A stretch of DNA of 64,000 nucleotides from Sphingomonas sp. 7/4-4 (lineage in GTDB: Bacteria; Pseudomonadota; Alphaproteobacteria; Sphingomonadales; Sphingomonadaceae), in the NCBI RefSeq assembly GCF_027941955.1, contig NZ_CP115960.1, positions 3,302,501-3,366,500 of the forward strand, in the 5' to 3' direction. A program made the translations under genes and the position numbers. The notes beneath the pieces are model-generated. The model made no database searches. It was not told the origin of the DNA and saw only the letters and a program-made list of their open reading frames with translations. Shown one piece after another: positions 9,501 through 18,656 of the stretch; position 1 is the stretch's first letter; each line of letters starts with the position of its first letter.

Positions 9501-9618
9501 GGCGGAGGGCTACGCCGGGAGCGCGGGCGTAGCAAGCGACCACCCATGGCGGATTTGCCGATGGCTCGAAGCGGCGGCGCATAGTCCAGATCACTCGTGA
9601 ATCTTGGGACGCCAGTAA

Positions 9619-9651
9619 TTAACGAAAAATTAACTATAATATGTGTACACA
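9619..9651 (+). promoter_or_regulatory. CtrA box, TATAAT -10 and palindrome in AT-rich gap
   Basis: The 405-bp stretch 9501-9905 has no convincing gene and is far more AT-rich than its surroundings. TTAACGAAAAATTAA (9619-9633) is a perfect CtrA box, directly followed by a consensus -10 hexamer TATAAT (9635-9640) and the perfect palindrome TGTGTACACA (9642-9651). The box ends two bases before the -10, close to the spacing seen at CtrA-activated promoters. It would fire rightward toward the winged-helix gene, with a leader of about 260 nt. Confidence 0.6.
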
Positions 9652-9905
9652 GTCGCAGTTATTAAAGAATTAATTATATATTATTGCGACAATAAGAGAC
9701 ATCGATGGTTGCGCTTGCGCAAAGATTGGTTGAATGTCTTGGACGACGGGATGCTACACTGCATCTTATCGCACCGACGCACCTTAACGTATAGTGGCTT
9801 CATTTATGCTTTGCGTAACTGTGACAACGTCCGCCCACTCCGCGACCCCGATCGCCGCCACTGCATTTGCGGCAGTCGACTGCATCCGTGCATCCGGATC
9901 GCGGC

Positions 9906-10514
9906 ATGGGTGCTGAGGGCAACTCGCTCGCCAGGCTATTGCGCGACGCGGAAGCGCGACTCATCGAAAGCCGCCGCTCGGTGGACGACGCGCTGGATCT
10001 GGTTCGGCGGGCGTCGGAGCTGAGCCAGGACGCACCCGCAGCGGGCGAGGCGCCCGCGCTCGAGGCCGTGCTCGATTCGCATCGCGAGGAACTGGTCGGT
10101 CTCGTCCTCTCCGCGCTGGAGAAGGGCGCGAAGCCGCGCGAGCTGCGCAACGACTATTTCAATTCGCTGGTCTATCGGCCGGAGGAGAACCAATACCGCG
10201 TCGGCCGGCGGCAGGTGGGGCTGACCGAATCGGAGAAGCATGTGCTCGATCTGCTCTGGCAGGCGATGCCGCAGCCGGTTTCCCGCGGAAACATCCATCA
10301 GGCGCTGTATGCCGATGCGGCCGAACAGGCGTCGATGGGGACGATCGACGTGTTCGTGTCCAACCTACGCCAGAAGCTCAAACTCGCCAGCGGCGGCCGC
10401 GATTTCATCCATTCGGTGCGGGGACAGGGCTGGGCGCTCAAGCCCGAATTCTGCCGCCACCGGGCCAATTCCGCCGATTCTGCCGAGCCGGAAGCCGACC
10501 GGCACCGCGCCTGA
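9906..10514 (+). CDS. Winged-helix (OmpR/CtrA-type C-terminal) regulator without receiver
   Basis: About 202 residues from ATG 9906 (a TTG at 9867 is an upstream alternative). The first 110 residues form a helical, probably coiled region (LLRDAEARLIESRRSVDDAL). A DNA-binding domain of trans_reg_C type follows (VGRRQVGLTESEKHVLDLLW, SMGTIDVFVSNLRQKLK, VRGQGWAL). There is no phospho-acceptor receiver domain, so activity is not controlled by direct phosphorylation of this protein. The gene sits behind the CtrA box described above. The target genes are unknown. Confidence 0.75.
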   Translation: MGAEGNSLARLLRDAEARLIESRRSVDDALDLVRRASELSQDAPAAGEAPALEAVLDSHREELVGLVLSALEKGAKPRELRNDYFNSLVYRPEENQYRVGRRQVGLTESEKHVLDLLWQAMPQPVSRGNIHQALYADAAEQASMGTIDVFVSNLRQKLKLASGGRDFIHSVRGQGWALKPEFCRHRANSADSAEPEADRHRA

Positions 10515-10517
10515 CGC

Positions 10518-10823
10518 TCAGCGCTTGCCGCCGTTCACCACACGAAGCCGAACCTGCGGCCGGTCGCCGCTGCGATGCGCCCGCTCGAAGCCGTCGGCAT
10601 AATCGCGCAGGCGGTCGCCCAGCGCGGCGGCGACTTCCGGATGGCGGTGGTGGGGAGTGGTGGTGAGATTGCCGAGTGATTGCAGCCGGCGAGCGGCGGC
10701 ATCGGTTTCGAGCAGCCCGAAATTCACCAGATCGACATAGATCGACGAAACAAGCAGTGCCTGCGTCTCGATCATCGTCTCGATGATGTCGCCGAAATCT
10801 TCCGGACTGACGGGCTTCTTCAT
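10518..10823 (-). CDS. Hypothetical protein, 101 aa
   Basis: Begins MKKPVSPEDFGDIIETMIET; predicted mostly helical with a basic C-terminus and no signal or membrane segment. I do not recognise the family. It is convergent with the winged-helix gene, leaving a 3-bp gap. Codon use matches neighbours, which supports a real gene. Confidence 0.6.
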   Translation of the reverse strand: MKKPVSPEDFGDIIETMIETQALLVSSIYVDLVNFGLLETDAAARRLQSLGNLTTTPHHRHPEVAAALGDRLRDYADGFERAHRSGDRPQVRLRVVNGGKR

Positions 10824-10907
10824 GCGCCCAGACTAGGAGCCGTTCCGGAACGCGCGCAAACGCTTTCCGGAACGCGGCAGCGTCAATCCGGGACACAATG
10901 TCCCGAT

Positions 10908-11924
10908 TCAGCGCAAAGGCTTGCCGCTGTCCTTCCACTTGTCGAGGATCTGCGAATCCGGGAGCGCAGCCGCGGCATAATCGGCAGTGGGCATGCCGCT
11001 TTCGGCATGCGCCGGCTGGATCGTTTCGCTGATCGGCCGCGAGGCAGCCGCAACGGGCTGCGGCACCGGCTGCACGGCGGCGATCGTCGCAGCCGCGCTC
11101 GCATGCGGCGCCGGCAAGGGCTCGCCGCCCTGATAGGATTGGCGGAATGCGGCGGCCATGCCCCACCAGCCCTTCCAGCGATGGAAGAAATGCGCGCCGA
11201 ACACGCCGGTCATCACCAGGCTGCGGTTCCACGACGGCGTGACGGCATAGGTGTGGTAATGCGTCGCCATGCCGACCGGCGCGAACACGCTGCCGGCGAG
11301 CGCCGCCCCGGCCACCCGCGCCGCGCGGTCCCACGCGGTGCGCGACGGGATGCGCGCCATGGCACCGTCACAGGCGAAGCTGAACTGGCAGCCGCTTCTC
11401 TCCGAACCCTGGAAAACGACGCCGCACACCGTGGCGGGAAATGCCGGATGCCGCACGCGGTTGAGCACGACCTGTGCGACGGCGCGCTGGCCGTCGTCGG
11501 GCTCGCTCGCCGCTTCATAATAGATAGCCGTAGTGAGGCACTGGAGCGCGCGCGCGTTATCGACGGGCGTTCCGGCGAGGCGGAACGGCGCGGCCGGCTG
11601 GATCGACGAATCGATCACTGCATTTTCGGGCACCGGCATATCGGGGAGCGCGATCGTCCCGGTCATGCCGCTCGCCGCCGCTTCGTCGGAAACGGCGGTA
11701 TAATAAGCGGCGCCGGGGAAATGATCGTCGGCCTCATAGCCGCTGACGGCAGGCTTGCCGGAGGTGGTACGCGGCTCGGGGCTGAGTGCCTGCGCCGAGA
11801 ATCCTGCGCCGACCAGCGAGACCAAAGCCCCCGCCGTCAGCCCTCGTGCCTGTACTCGGGTGAACCGCCGCCAGAACAAATGCGCTGCCTCATGGAAGCC
11901 CAAAGGGCCCGGAAGCCAGCGCAT
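10908..11924 (-). CDS. Cell wall hydrolase, SleB/Hydrolase_2 family
   Basis: A 338-residue protein with an N-terminal hydrophobic segment (about 27-46: GLTAGALVSLVGAGFSAQ) that acts as signal or anchor. A Hydrolase_2 domain follows (about 125-240) with AIYYEAASEPDDGQ carrying the presumed catalytic Glu, VVLNRVRHP, and GCQFSFACDG. The alanine- and proline-rich tail has low complexity. SleB-type domains cleave muramic-lactam or normal glycan strands; in this group the enzyme is a vegetative envelope amidase or transglycosylase. The substrate is inferred from family only. Confidence 0.85.
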   Translation of the reverse strand: MRWLPGPLGFHEAAHLFWRRFTRVQARGLTAGALVSLVGAGFSAQALSPEPRTTSGKPAVSGYEADDHFPGAAYYTAVSDEAAASGMTGTIALPDMPVPENAVIDSSIQPAAPFRLAGTPVDNARALQCLTTAIYYEAASEPDDGQRAVAQVVLNRVRHPAFPATVCGVVFQGSERSGCQFSFACDGAMARIPSRTAWDRAARVAGAALAGSVFAPVGMATHYHTYAVTPSWNRSLVMTGVFGAHFFHRWKGWWGMAAAFRQSYQGGEPLPAPHASAAATIAAVQPVPQPVAAASRPISETIQPAHAESGMPTADYAAAALPDSQILDKWKDSGKPLR

Positions 11925-11995
11925 ATATCGCGAAAAGTTGAACGAAACGCCCTTCGATTTCGACCCGTCCCGCGACGGAACAGAAGATGGTTAAG

Positions 11996-13147
11996 TCAAG
12001 GCTTCGGGGGTTCGGCCGTGCGATAGCGCGCGCGGAAGTCGTCGGCGAACGCCGCCAGCCGCCCTTCGCCGATCGCCGCGCGCAGATCGGCCATGAGCTG
12101 CTGGTAGAACCAGAGATTATGCTCGGTCATCAGCATCGCGCCGAGAATCTCGCCGGCACGGACGAGGTGATGGATATAGGCGCGGCTCCAGCCGGTGCAG
12201 GTCGGGCAGGCGCAGGTGGGATCGAGCGGCCCTTCGTCCTCGCCGAACTTCGCATTGCGGATGTTGATGGGGCCGGTCCGCGTGAAGGCCTGCCCGGTGC
12301 GGCCCGAGCGGGTGGGGAGGACGCAATCGAACATGTCGACTCCGCGCTCGACCGCGCCGACGATGTCGTCGGGCTTGCCCACGCCCATCAGGTAGCGGGG
12401 CTTGGCGGCATCGAGCTGGCCCGGAGCATAATCGAGCACGCCGAACATCGCTTCCTGTCCCTCGCCGACGGCCAGGCCGCCGATCGCATACCCGTCGAAG
12501 CCGATGTCGAGCAATGCGTCGGCAGAGACTTTGCGGAAGCTTTCGTCCAGCGCCCCCTGCTGGATGCCGAACAGCGCGTTGTTCTCGGCATGCTCGCCGC
12601 CGGCATCGAACCCCGCGCGCGAGCGCCTGGCCCAGCGCATCGAGCGTTCCATCGCCGCGGCCTGCACGTCGCGAGTCGAAGTGGTGGGCACGAGCTCGTC
12701 GAACGCCATGACGATGTTCGAGCCGAGCAGGCGCTGGATCTCCATCGAGCGTTCGGGGCTGAGCATGTGGCGCGAGCCGTCGAGGTGCGACTTGAAGACG
12801 ATGCCTTCCTCGCTGCGCTTGGTCAGCTCCGACAGGCTCATCACCTGATAGCCGCCCGAATCGGTGAGGATCGGCCGGTCCCAGCCCATGAACTTGTGCA
12901 ATCCGCCGAGCTTGTGGACGCGCTCGGCGGTGGGGCGCAGCATCAGATGATAGGTATTGCCGAGCAGGATGTCGGCCCCCGATGCGCGAACATCCTGCGG
13001 CTTGACTGCCTTGACCGTAGCGGCGGTGCCGACCGGCATGAAGGCGGGCGTGCGGATCTCGCCGCGCTGCATCGCGATGGTGCCGAGCCGCGCCTTGCCG
13101 TCGGTGGCGTGGATAGTGAACTGGAAACGGGGAGCCGAGGATGACAT
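11996..13147 (-). CDS. tgt: tRNA-guanine transglycosylase
   Basis: A 383-residue enzyme exchanging guanine-34 for preQ1 in GUN anticodons. Visible features are [13 protein letters not shown] (catalytic Asp), [19 protein letters not shown], the nucleophile region [14 protein letters not shown], and the zinc site CACPTC with a later His in YIHHL. Length matches bacterial Tgt. QueA, which acts next in queuosine synthesis, is at 16326-17381 on the same strand. Confidence 0.97.
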   Translation of the reverse strand: MSSSAPRFQFTIHATDGKARLGTIAMQRGEIRTPAFMPVGTAATVKAVKPQDVRASGADILLGNTYHLMLRPTAERVHKLGGLHKFMGWDRPILTDSGGYQVMSLSELTKRSEEGIVFKSHLDGSRHMLSPERSMEIQRLLGSNIVMAFDELVPTTSTRDVQAAAMERSMRWARRSRAGFDAGGEHAENNALFGIQQGALDESFRKVSADALLDIGFDGYAIGGLAVGEGQEAMFGVLDYAPGQLDAAKPRYLMGVGKPDDIVGAVERGVDMFDCVLPTRSGRTGQAFTRTGPINIRNAKFGEDEGPLDPTCACPTCTGWSRAYIHHLVRAGEILGAMLMTEHNLWFYQQLMADLRAAIGEGRLAAFADDFRARYRTAEPPKP

Positions 13148-13189
13148 GGGGCGTTGCCTTTGCCGGTTCGCAGGCGTGGCGCAAGCCTA

Positions 13190-13312
13190 TCCTCCCCCGC
13201 AAGGGGAGGTGGCAGCCAAAGGCTGACGGAGGGGAGGACTCCCAACAAGCGCTTGGGCTTCCTCCCCTCCGACACGCTGCGCGCGCCACCTCCCCTGGCG
13301 GGGGAGGATAAG
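13190..13312. repeat. GGGGAGG-flanked palindromic intergenic repeat
   Basis: A roughly 120-bp element bounded by TCCTCCCCCGC and its complement, with the internal word ACGCTGCGCGCGCCACCT. Related copies, with the same GGGGAGG ends and similar internal words, lie at 31407-31540, 54086-54220 and 56135-56275. It fills the gap between tgt and the cupin gene and ends just before the cupin ATG. Confidence 0.8.
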
Positions 13313-13319
13313 GAGGATC

Positions 13320-13952
13320 ATGCCGAACGAGACGACGGAGAAGCTGCGCGAGATGGCGGCGCATCGCGGATTGAAGCTGGTCAGCTCGCGGCGGCGCAAG
13401 CCGGGCGGCGACTTCGGCAAATATGGATTGCACGACGCGAAAGGGGCGCCGGTGTTCGGCGTCGAGAAAGATCGCCTCACTGCCGGCGCCGAGGAGATAG
13501 AGGGCTATCTTCGCGGCGCGGCGAGCAATGCGTGGAGCAAGTCGGCCGGTTCGGTGAAGGCGCGGCGAAAGGCCGGGCCCGAAGTGAAAGCGGCTCCGGC
13601 GCCGAAACCCAAGCCAAAGCCGCGCTTCAAGGTGAAGGTGGCGAATCTGCTGACGAAGCTACCCGCGGCGAAGCGCGCCGAGGCATTCACCGAATTGCTG
13701 GCGCGCCCAGGCATTCGTGTCGAGCGGATCGTCTCGCGCGGACAGGCGACGCCCGAGGACGAACCGATGGTGCAGGCGCAGGACGAATGGGTGCTGCTGC
13801 TCGAGGGCGCCGCGGGCCTGCGCATCGAGGATTCGGCCGAGGTGACGCTCGGCCCGGGCGATCATGTCTGGATCGCGGGCGGACAGAAGCATTGGGTGAC
13901 ATGGACCGCAAAGGACCGCCCGAGTGTCTGGCTGGCGGTGCATCTGGATTAG
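13320..13952 (+). CDS. Two-domain protein with C-terminal cupin
   Basis: A 210-residue protein. Residues 1-70 form a compact domain I do not recognise by name (LVSSRRRKPGGDFGKYGLHD); an Ala/Lys/Pro linker follows (KAAPAPKPKPKPRFK). The cupin barrel covers about 110-210 (DEWVLLLEGAAGLRIED, LGPGDHVWIAGGQKHWV), where the histidines fit a metal site. Cupins of this form bind small ligands or act as phosphomannose-isomerase-like enzymes. No substrate can be inferred. The start is set by the repeat immediately upstream. Confidence 0.7.
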   Translation: MPNETTEKLREMAAHRGLKLVSSRRRKPGGDFGKYGLHDAKGAPVFGVEKDRLTAGAEEIEGYLRGAASNAWSKSAGSVKARRKAGPEVKAAPAPKPKPKPRFKVKVANLLTKLPAAKRAEAFTELLARPGIRVERIVSRGQATPEDEPMVQAQDEWVLLLEGAAGLRIEDSAEVTLGPGDHVWIAGGQKHWVTWTAKDRPSVWLAVHLD

Positions 13953-13972
13953 GGCGTACCGACTTTCACTTC

Positions 13973-14135
13973 CCTCTCCCGTCGGGAGAGGGTTGCGCAG
14001 ACTTGGGTCCGCTTCTTCAGCGGGTCCTAGTCGGAGCTGGGTGAGGGATCACCCTATCGATAGCAGGACACCCTCACCTAGCTGCGCTAGGCAGCAAGCT
14101 GCCAAGCTTCGCTACCTCTCCCACAGGGACAGGAG
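13973..14135. repeat. CTCTCCC/GGGAGAG palindromic repeat
   Basis: The 215-bp gap between the cupin and HAD genes contains CTCTCCCGTCGGGAGAGG at its left end, a GCTGCGCTAGGCAGC internal hairpin and a CTCTCCC right end. It resembles the elements at 53243-53340 and 61548-61692. It lies between convergent genes, so it may also help transcript ends, but no T-tract is evident. Confidence 0.7.
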
Positions 14136-14167
14136 AAGAGCCGTCGAATATCGATACGGCCTCAGGC

Positions 14168-14842
14168 TCAGCGATGCGCGGCGACGTAGTCGATGATATC
14201 CTGCGGCTTGCGGAACAAAGCGTCGGGTCGAAGCGCGGTCAGCACCGCCTCGCTGGCATAGCCCCACAATACCGAGCCCGCGCGCATCCCGACTTCGCGC
14301 GCGGCATCGACGTCACGGGTTTCGTCGCCGATCGCCAGCGCCTGTGCAGCGGGAATGCCCATCTTCTTGAGCACGCGGCGGAACTTGGGCGCCTTGCCGA
14401 ACAAGGACGAGCCACAGGCATAGAAGTCGATCCGGGCGGCATGCTCCTCGCCCAGGATTTTCCGCGCATTGGCTTCGGAGTTCGAGGTGACCAATGCGAT
14501 CTTGACGCCGGTGTCCGCCAGCCGCTCGAGCAGATCGGGGGTGCCCGGGAAAAGCTCGATCTCGTGCGCGTTGCGGCCCACGAGCTTGCGCAGATGGCGC
14601 GCGATCAGCGGCATCTTCCAGCGCGAAATGCCGAGAAAGTCGATCACTTCGCGCGAGCTCTTGTGGCGCAGCATCTCGACCTGATCGGGCGCGACGGTGC
14701 GGAAGCGGAAGCGCCGCGCCAGCTGGTCGATCACCGACAGGAACCAGTCGCCGCTGTCGGAAAGCGTGCCGTCGAAATCGAAGATCACCAGCCGGATCAG
14801 CGGCGGCGGCGGCACATCGGCTGGGCGGACTGCCTCAACCAT
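14168..14842 (-). CDS. HAD-family phosphatase
   Basis: A 224-residue haloacid dehalogenase superfamily hydrolase: motif I DFDGTLSDS (nucleophile Asp), motif II VTSNS, the Lys in GKAPKF, and motif III GDETRDVD. A helical cap lies between motifs I and II, as in phosphoglycolate phosphatase/PGP-like enzymes. ATG 14842 overlaps the stop of the upstream CDF gene (ATGGTTGA), which decides the start. The substrate cannot be predicted. Confidence 0.88.
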   Translation of the reverse strand: MVEAVRPADVPPPPLIRLVIFDFDGTLSDSGDWFLSVIDQLARRFRFRTVAPDQVEMLRHKSSREVIDFLGISRWKMPLIARHLRKLVGRNAHEIELFPGTPDLLERLADTGVKIALVTSNSEANARKILGEEHAARIDFYACGSSLFGKAPKFRRVLKKMGIPAAQALAIGDETRDVDAAREVGMRAGSVLWGYASEAVLTALRPDALFRKPQDIIDYVAAHR

Positions 14843-15752
14843 GCGCGTCCCCATGCATCCGGCATTCGGCGCCTTCGCCCAGCTCGATCTGGACCGTGGT
14901 GTGATCGATCCGGAAATCGTGCGCGAGGCGGTGCTGGAGATCGATCAGGAATGCATCACCGGGATGTCCATCGGGCATCACCAGATGCGCGGTCAGCGCC
15001 GCCTCGGTCGTGCTCATCGGCCAGATGTGGAGATCGTGGACGCGCGCGACGCCGGGCAGATTGGCTAGGGTGTTTCGGACCGCGTCCGCATCGATCCCCT
15101 CGGGCACCGCCTGGAGGACCATCGTCAGCGATTCGCGCGCCAGCCCCCAGGTGCTCCACAATATGACCGCAACGATCACGAGGCTCACCGCAGGATCGAC
15201 CCATTCCGAGCCGGTCAGCAGGATCAGCCCGCCGCCGATCACCACGCCGGCAGAGACCGCGGCGTCGGCTGCCATGTGGAGATAGGCGCCGCGGATGTTG
15301 ATGTCGCTCTTGCGCCCGCGTGCGAACAGCAGCGCCGTGGAGAGATTCACGACGATGCCGAGGCCGGCGACGATCATCACCGTCCCGCCTGCGATCGCCG
15401 GCGGATCCGAGAAACGCCCGATCGCTTCCCACGCAATGGCGCCGACGGCGACGAGCAGCAGTACCGAATTGGTCAGTGCGGCGAGAATCGAGCTGCCGCG
15501 CAGGCCGTAGGTGAAACGCTTCGAGGCCGGCCGCTTGGCGAGTTCCACGCCCGCCCAGGCGACGAGCAGCCCGAGCACGTCGGAGAGGTTGTGGCCGGCA
15601 TCGGCGAGCAAGGCGACCGAATCGGTGAGGAAGCCCGCAGTGCCTTCGAGAAGCACGAAGCCGAGGTTGAGCGCCGTGCCGATAGCGAAGGCGCGGCCGA
15701 AACCGGCCGGACCATGGGCATGGTGATGATCGTGCTCGTGATGTCCCGCCAT
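14835..15752 (-). CDS. Cation diffusion facilitator (zinc/cobalt exporter type)
   Basis: A 305-residue CDF transporter with a His-rich N-terminus (HHEHDHHHAHG), six predicted membrane helices, metal site residues HNLSDV and HMAADA on helices II and V, and a cytoplasmic C-terminal ferredoxin-like domain with LHIWPMSTTE. CzcD/ZitB-like members exchange Zn2+ or Co2+ for protons across the inner membrane. It is translationally coupled to the HAD gene. No metal-sensor gene is adjacent. Confidence 0.92.
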   Translation of the reverse strand: MAGHHEHDHHHAHGPAGFGRAFAIGTALNLGFVLLEGTAGFLTDSVALLADAGHNLSDVLGLLVAWAGVELAKRPASKRFTYGLRGSSILAALTNSVLLLVAVGAIAWEAIGRFSDPPAIAGGTVMIVAGLGIVVNLSTALLFARGRKSDINIRGAYLHMAADAAVSAGVVIGGGLILLTGSEWVDPAVSLVIVAVILWSTWGLARESLTMVLQAVPEGIDADAVRNTLANLPGVARVHDLHIWPMSTTEAALTAHLVMPDGHPGDAFLIDLQHRLAHDFRIDHTTVQIELGEGAECRMHGDAHG

Positions 15753-15793
15753 TATCGCCGTTTAGCCACGCAAACGCATGAGATGCTAGGACC

Positions 15794-16312
15794 TCAATTG
15801 CGCGGAGGCTGGGCGGGCGCGCTCATGGTGCGTCCGCGCCGGTCGCGATCGAACATTTGCGGGCGCAGCGTCAGCAGTTCGCTGCGCGCGAGCGACCCGT
15901 CCTTGTTGGTGTCGAATCGCGTGAACAGCAGCGCGAAACGCGCGGCGAATTCGTCCCAGGTGATGCGGTTGTCGCCGTCGCGATCGGTCTCGAACGGGCT
16001 GGGCAGTGTGTTGCGGTCACCGAGCCAGCGTTCGGACCAGTCGGAAAAGGCGATATAGCCGAGCGAGCCGGTCTTGCGGGTGTCGACGCTGTCGAAGCTG
16101 TGGCGGAGCCCGGCGTCGAACTCGGCGCGGCTGACCAGGGCATCGCCGTCGCGATCGAACGCCGCGATCATCATCGCCACCGGCTCGGCCATCACCGTGG
16201 CGGCGGGCTGGGCCTGCGGGCCGGGCACGACCGGCGTCACCTGCGCCGGCCGCGCCTGCTGGGCGGAAACGGGGCCGGCGACGAACGCGGCGAGCAGCAG
16301 GAACAGGCGCAT
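15794..16312 (-). CDS. Secreted EF-hand protein
   Basis: 172 residues starting MRLFLLLAAFVAGPVSAQQ, a clear signal peptide, which decides the start over in-frame upstream codons. Three EF-hand loops follow: DRDGDALVSRAEF, DRDGDNRITWDEF and DTNKDGSLARSEL, with the acidic positions for calcium binding. A proline/glutamine linker lies between signal and domain. Probably a periplasmic calcium-binding protein of unknown role. Confidence 0.85.
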   Translation of the reverse strand: MRLFLLLAAFVAGPVSAQQARPAQVTPVVPGPQAQPAATVMAEPVAMMIAAFDRDGDALVSRAEFDAGLRHSFDSVDTRKTGSLGYIAFSDWSERWLGDRNTLPSPFETDRDGDNRITWDEFAARFALLFTRFDTNKDGSLARSELLTLRPQMFDRDRRGRTMSAPAQPPRN

Positions 16313-16325
16313 CGATGTCCTTCCG

Positions 16326-17381
16326 TCAGGGCAGCAACAGGCTGGCATCGCCATAGCTATAGAAACGATAGTCCTTGTCGATGGCATGGGCATAGGCCGC
16401 CTGCATCCGATCGAGCCCCATCAGCGCCGATACCAGCATGAACAAGGTCGAGCGCGGCAAATGGAAGTTGGTGACGAGGCCGTCCACGCCCCTGAAGCGA
16501 TAGCCGGGCGTGATGAAGATCGCCGTGTCGCCTTCGAACGGATGGATCACGCCGTCCGCGCTCGCGGCGCTCTCGATCAGGCGCAGGCTGGTGGTGCCGA
16601 CCGCGATCACCCGGCCTCCCGCGGCGCGGACCGCATTGAGCCGGTCGGCGGTCGCGGCGTCGATCCGGCCCCATTCGGCGTGCATCCTGTGCGCGTCGGT
16701 ATCCTCCGCCTTGACCGGCAGGAAGGTACCCGCGCCGACATGGAGCGTCAGGGTCGCGTGGCCGATCCCGGCCGCCTCGAGCGCGGCGAGCAGCCCGGGC
16801 GTGAAATGCAGCGCGGCGGTGGGCGCGGCGACGGCGCCGGGCTCACTCGCGAACATCGTCTGATAGTCGTCGGCGTCGCGCGCGTCGGTGGGGCGCTTCG
16901 AGGCGATGTACGGCGGCAGCGGCATCCGGCCGCAGCGTGTCAGCAGCAGTTCGACCGGCTCGTCGCCGGCGAAATCGAGCGCGAAGCTGCCATCCTCGGC
17001 GCGGTCCGACGCGAGCGCCGTTACATTATGGCCGAAATCCACGCTGTCGCCTTCGCGCAGCCTTTTGGCGTTGCGGATGAACGCCCGCCAGCGTCGCGGG
17101 CCCTCGCGCTTGTGCAGGGTCGCGCCGATGCGGGCGCCCGGCGCGCTTTGCGCGCCATCATTACGTTCGCCGCGCAGCCCCTCGAGCTGGGCGGGGATGA
17201 CGCGGGTGTCGTTGAACACGAGCAGGTCGCCGCGACGGAGGAAAGACGGCAGCTCGCGCACGGTCGCGTCGCGTGTATCCGCGCCCTCCAGCACGAGCAG
17301 GCGCGCGGAATCGCGCGGGCTTGCCGGGCGGAGCGCGATCCGCTCGGTCGGCAGCTCGAAATCGAACAGGTCGACGTTCAC
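16326..17381 (-). CDS. queA: S-adenosylmethionine:tRNA ribosyltransferase-isomerase
   Basis: A 351-residue enzyme that transfers the ribosyl group of SAM to preQ1-tRNA, forming epoxyqueuosine. Family motifs: [16 protein letters not shown] at the N-terminus, [34 protein letters not shown] and [13 protein letters not shown]. Full length. The stop of the upstream cyclophilin gene directly adjoins its ATG. With tgt 2.8 kb away it marks a queuosine-related neighbourhood. Confidence 0.97.
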   Translation of the reverse strand: MNVDLFDFELPTERIALRPASPRDSARLLVLEGADTRDATVRELPSFLRRGDLLVFNDTRVIPAQLEGLRGERNDGAQSAPGARIGATLHKREGPRRWRAFIRNAKRLREGDSVDFGHNVTALASDRAEDGSFALDFAGDEPVELLLTRCGRMPLPPYIASKRPTDARDADDYQTMFASEPGAVAAPTAALHFTPGLLAALEAAGIGHATLTLHVGAGTFLPVKAEDTDAHRMHAEWGRIDAATADRLNAVRAAGGRVIAVGTTSLRLIESAASADGVIHPFEGDTAIFITPGYRFRGVDGLVTNFHLPRSTLFMLVSALMGLDRMQAAYAHAIDKDYRFYSYGDASLLLP

Positions 17382-18086
17382 TTACTGGGGCAGCGTGACC
17401 TTGGTCTCGCCCTCCGGCAACGCCGCCGGCGCAGCGACTACCGGGGCTTGATAGGGCGGCGGGTTGTCCGCGGCGATATAGGCGTGGAGGATGCGGGTCG
17501 GGTTTGCCGGCGGCTCGCCGCGCTCGATCTTGTCGACCCACTGCATGCCTTCGACCACGCGGCCGAACACGGTATAATCGTGGTCGAAGCCCAGGCGCGG
17601 GCCGAACATGATGAAGAACTGGCTGTTGGCGCTGTTCGGGTCCTTGGTGCGCGCGGCCGAGATCGCACCACGGACATGGGGTAGATTGTTGAACTCGGCG
17701 GGCACGTCCGGAAGATCGGATTCGCCGGTGCCGGTGCCGGTCGGATCGCCGCCCTGCGCCATGTTCTCTTCGCCGTCGATCACGCGGTGGAACACGACGT
17801 TGTCATAGAATTTGCGGCGGGTGAGCGTCTTGACCTGCGTGACCATCTTGGGCGCGACATCGGGGCGCAGTCGGATCGTGACGCGGCCGCCGGTCGAGAG
17901 ATCGAGGATCCAGGTGTTTTCCGGGTCGGCAGCGACGGTGGTCGCGACGGTCGCCTTGGGATCGGCGGCGACCCCCTTGAACGTCTCGATCTCGGGCTTG
18001 GCGGCGGGGCCCTTCTGGGCGGCGGCGGGCACGGCAATCAACATGGCGGCAGCAGCGGCCAAGGCGGCAACGAAACGCATCAACAT
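17382..18086 (-). CDS. Periplasmic cyclophilin-type peptidylprolyl isomerase
   Basis: 234 residues: a signal peptide (MRFVAALAAAAAMLIAVPAAAQ; an ATG six bases upstream is also in frame) followed by a cyclophilin domain with FHRVIDG, QGGDPTGTGTG and ANSQFFIMFG, the Arg and Gln of the active site being present. It catalyses cis-trans isomerisation of proline bonds in exported proteins. A short Pro/Ala C-terminal tail follows. It abuts queA downstream and coaD upstream. Confidence 0.93.
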   Translation of the reverse strand: MLMRFVAALAAAAAMLIAVPAAAQKGPAAKPEIETFKGVAADPKATVATTVAADPENTWILDLSTGGRVTIRLRPDVAPKMVTQVKTLTRRKFYDNVVFHRVIDGEENMAQGGDPTGTGTGESDLPDVPAEFNNLPHVRGAISAARTKDPNSANSQFFIMFGPRLGFDHDYTVFGRVVEGMQWVDKIERGEPPANPTRILHAYIAADNPPPYQAPVVAAPAALPEGETKVTLPQ

Positions 18087-18149
18087 CCCCAGGATTCTCT
18101 TGTCGGCGAAGGGTCTAGAGCAAAGGTGTGGCGGCGGAAAGGCAGTGTC

Positions 18150-18656
18150 TCAACTGCCCTTGCGGCCGATCTCCGAGACCCGGCGCGCGACGTCGGCCTC
18201 GACCGCGGGGCTGACGAACTTGCGGATCGCACCGCCGTACAAAGCGATTTCCTTGACCAGCCGCGAAGCGATCGGCTGGAGCGAGACGTCGGCCATCAGG
18301 AAGACCGTCTCGACGCGGTCGTTCAGCTGCTGGTTCATCCCCGCCATCTGATATTCATACTCGAAATCGGCGACGGCGCGCAGGCCGCGGATGATCATGC
18401 TGGCGCCTTCGCGCTCGGCGAAGTCCATGAGCAGCGAATCGAAGCTGACGACGTGGATCTCGCCTTCGATCCCCGCGGTCTCGCGCTTCACCATCGCCAG
18501 GCGCTCGTCGATGGTGAACATCGGCGACTTGGAGGGATTCGTGGTCACGCCGATCACCAGCCGGTCGACCAGCTTGGCGCCGCGGCGGATGATATCCATG
18601 TGCCCGCGCGTGATCGGGTCGAAGGTGCCGGGATAGACTCCGGTGCGGATAGTCAT
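18150..18656 (-). CDS. coaD: Phosphopantetheine adenylyltransferase
   Basis: 168 residues; catalyses ATP + 4'-phosphopantetheine to dephospho-CoA, the fourth step of CoA synthesis. Nucleotidyltransferase motifs GVYPGTFDPITRGHMDII (T/HxGH) and the IIRGLRAVADFEYEYQMAGM signature are intact. It overlaps the 3' end of ispA by 4 bp (ATGA), so the pair is probably one operon. Confidence 0.97.
   Translation of the reverse strand: MTIRTGVYPGTFDPITRGHMDIIRRGAKLVDRLVIGVTTNPSKSPMFTIDERLAMVKRETAGIEGEIHVVSFDSLLMDFAEREGASMIIRGLRAVADFEYEYQMAGMNQQLNDRVETVFLMADVSLQPIASRLVKEIALYGGAIRKFVSPAVEADVARRVSEIGRKGS

Noticed and set aside
9643..10023. 126-residue open frame in the AT-rich gap
   Set aside because: Crosses from AT-rich leader into the regulator gene out of frame, with a basic, cysteine-rich composition and no ribosome site.
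16074..17684. 536-residue plus-strand open frame over the EF-hand, queA and cyclophilin genes
   Set aside because: Antisense shadow of three well-identified genes; no domain.
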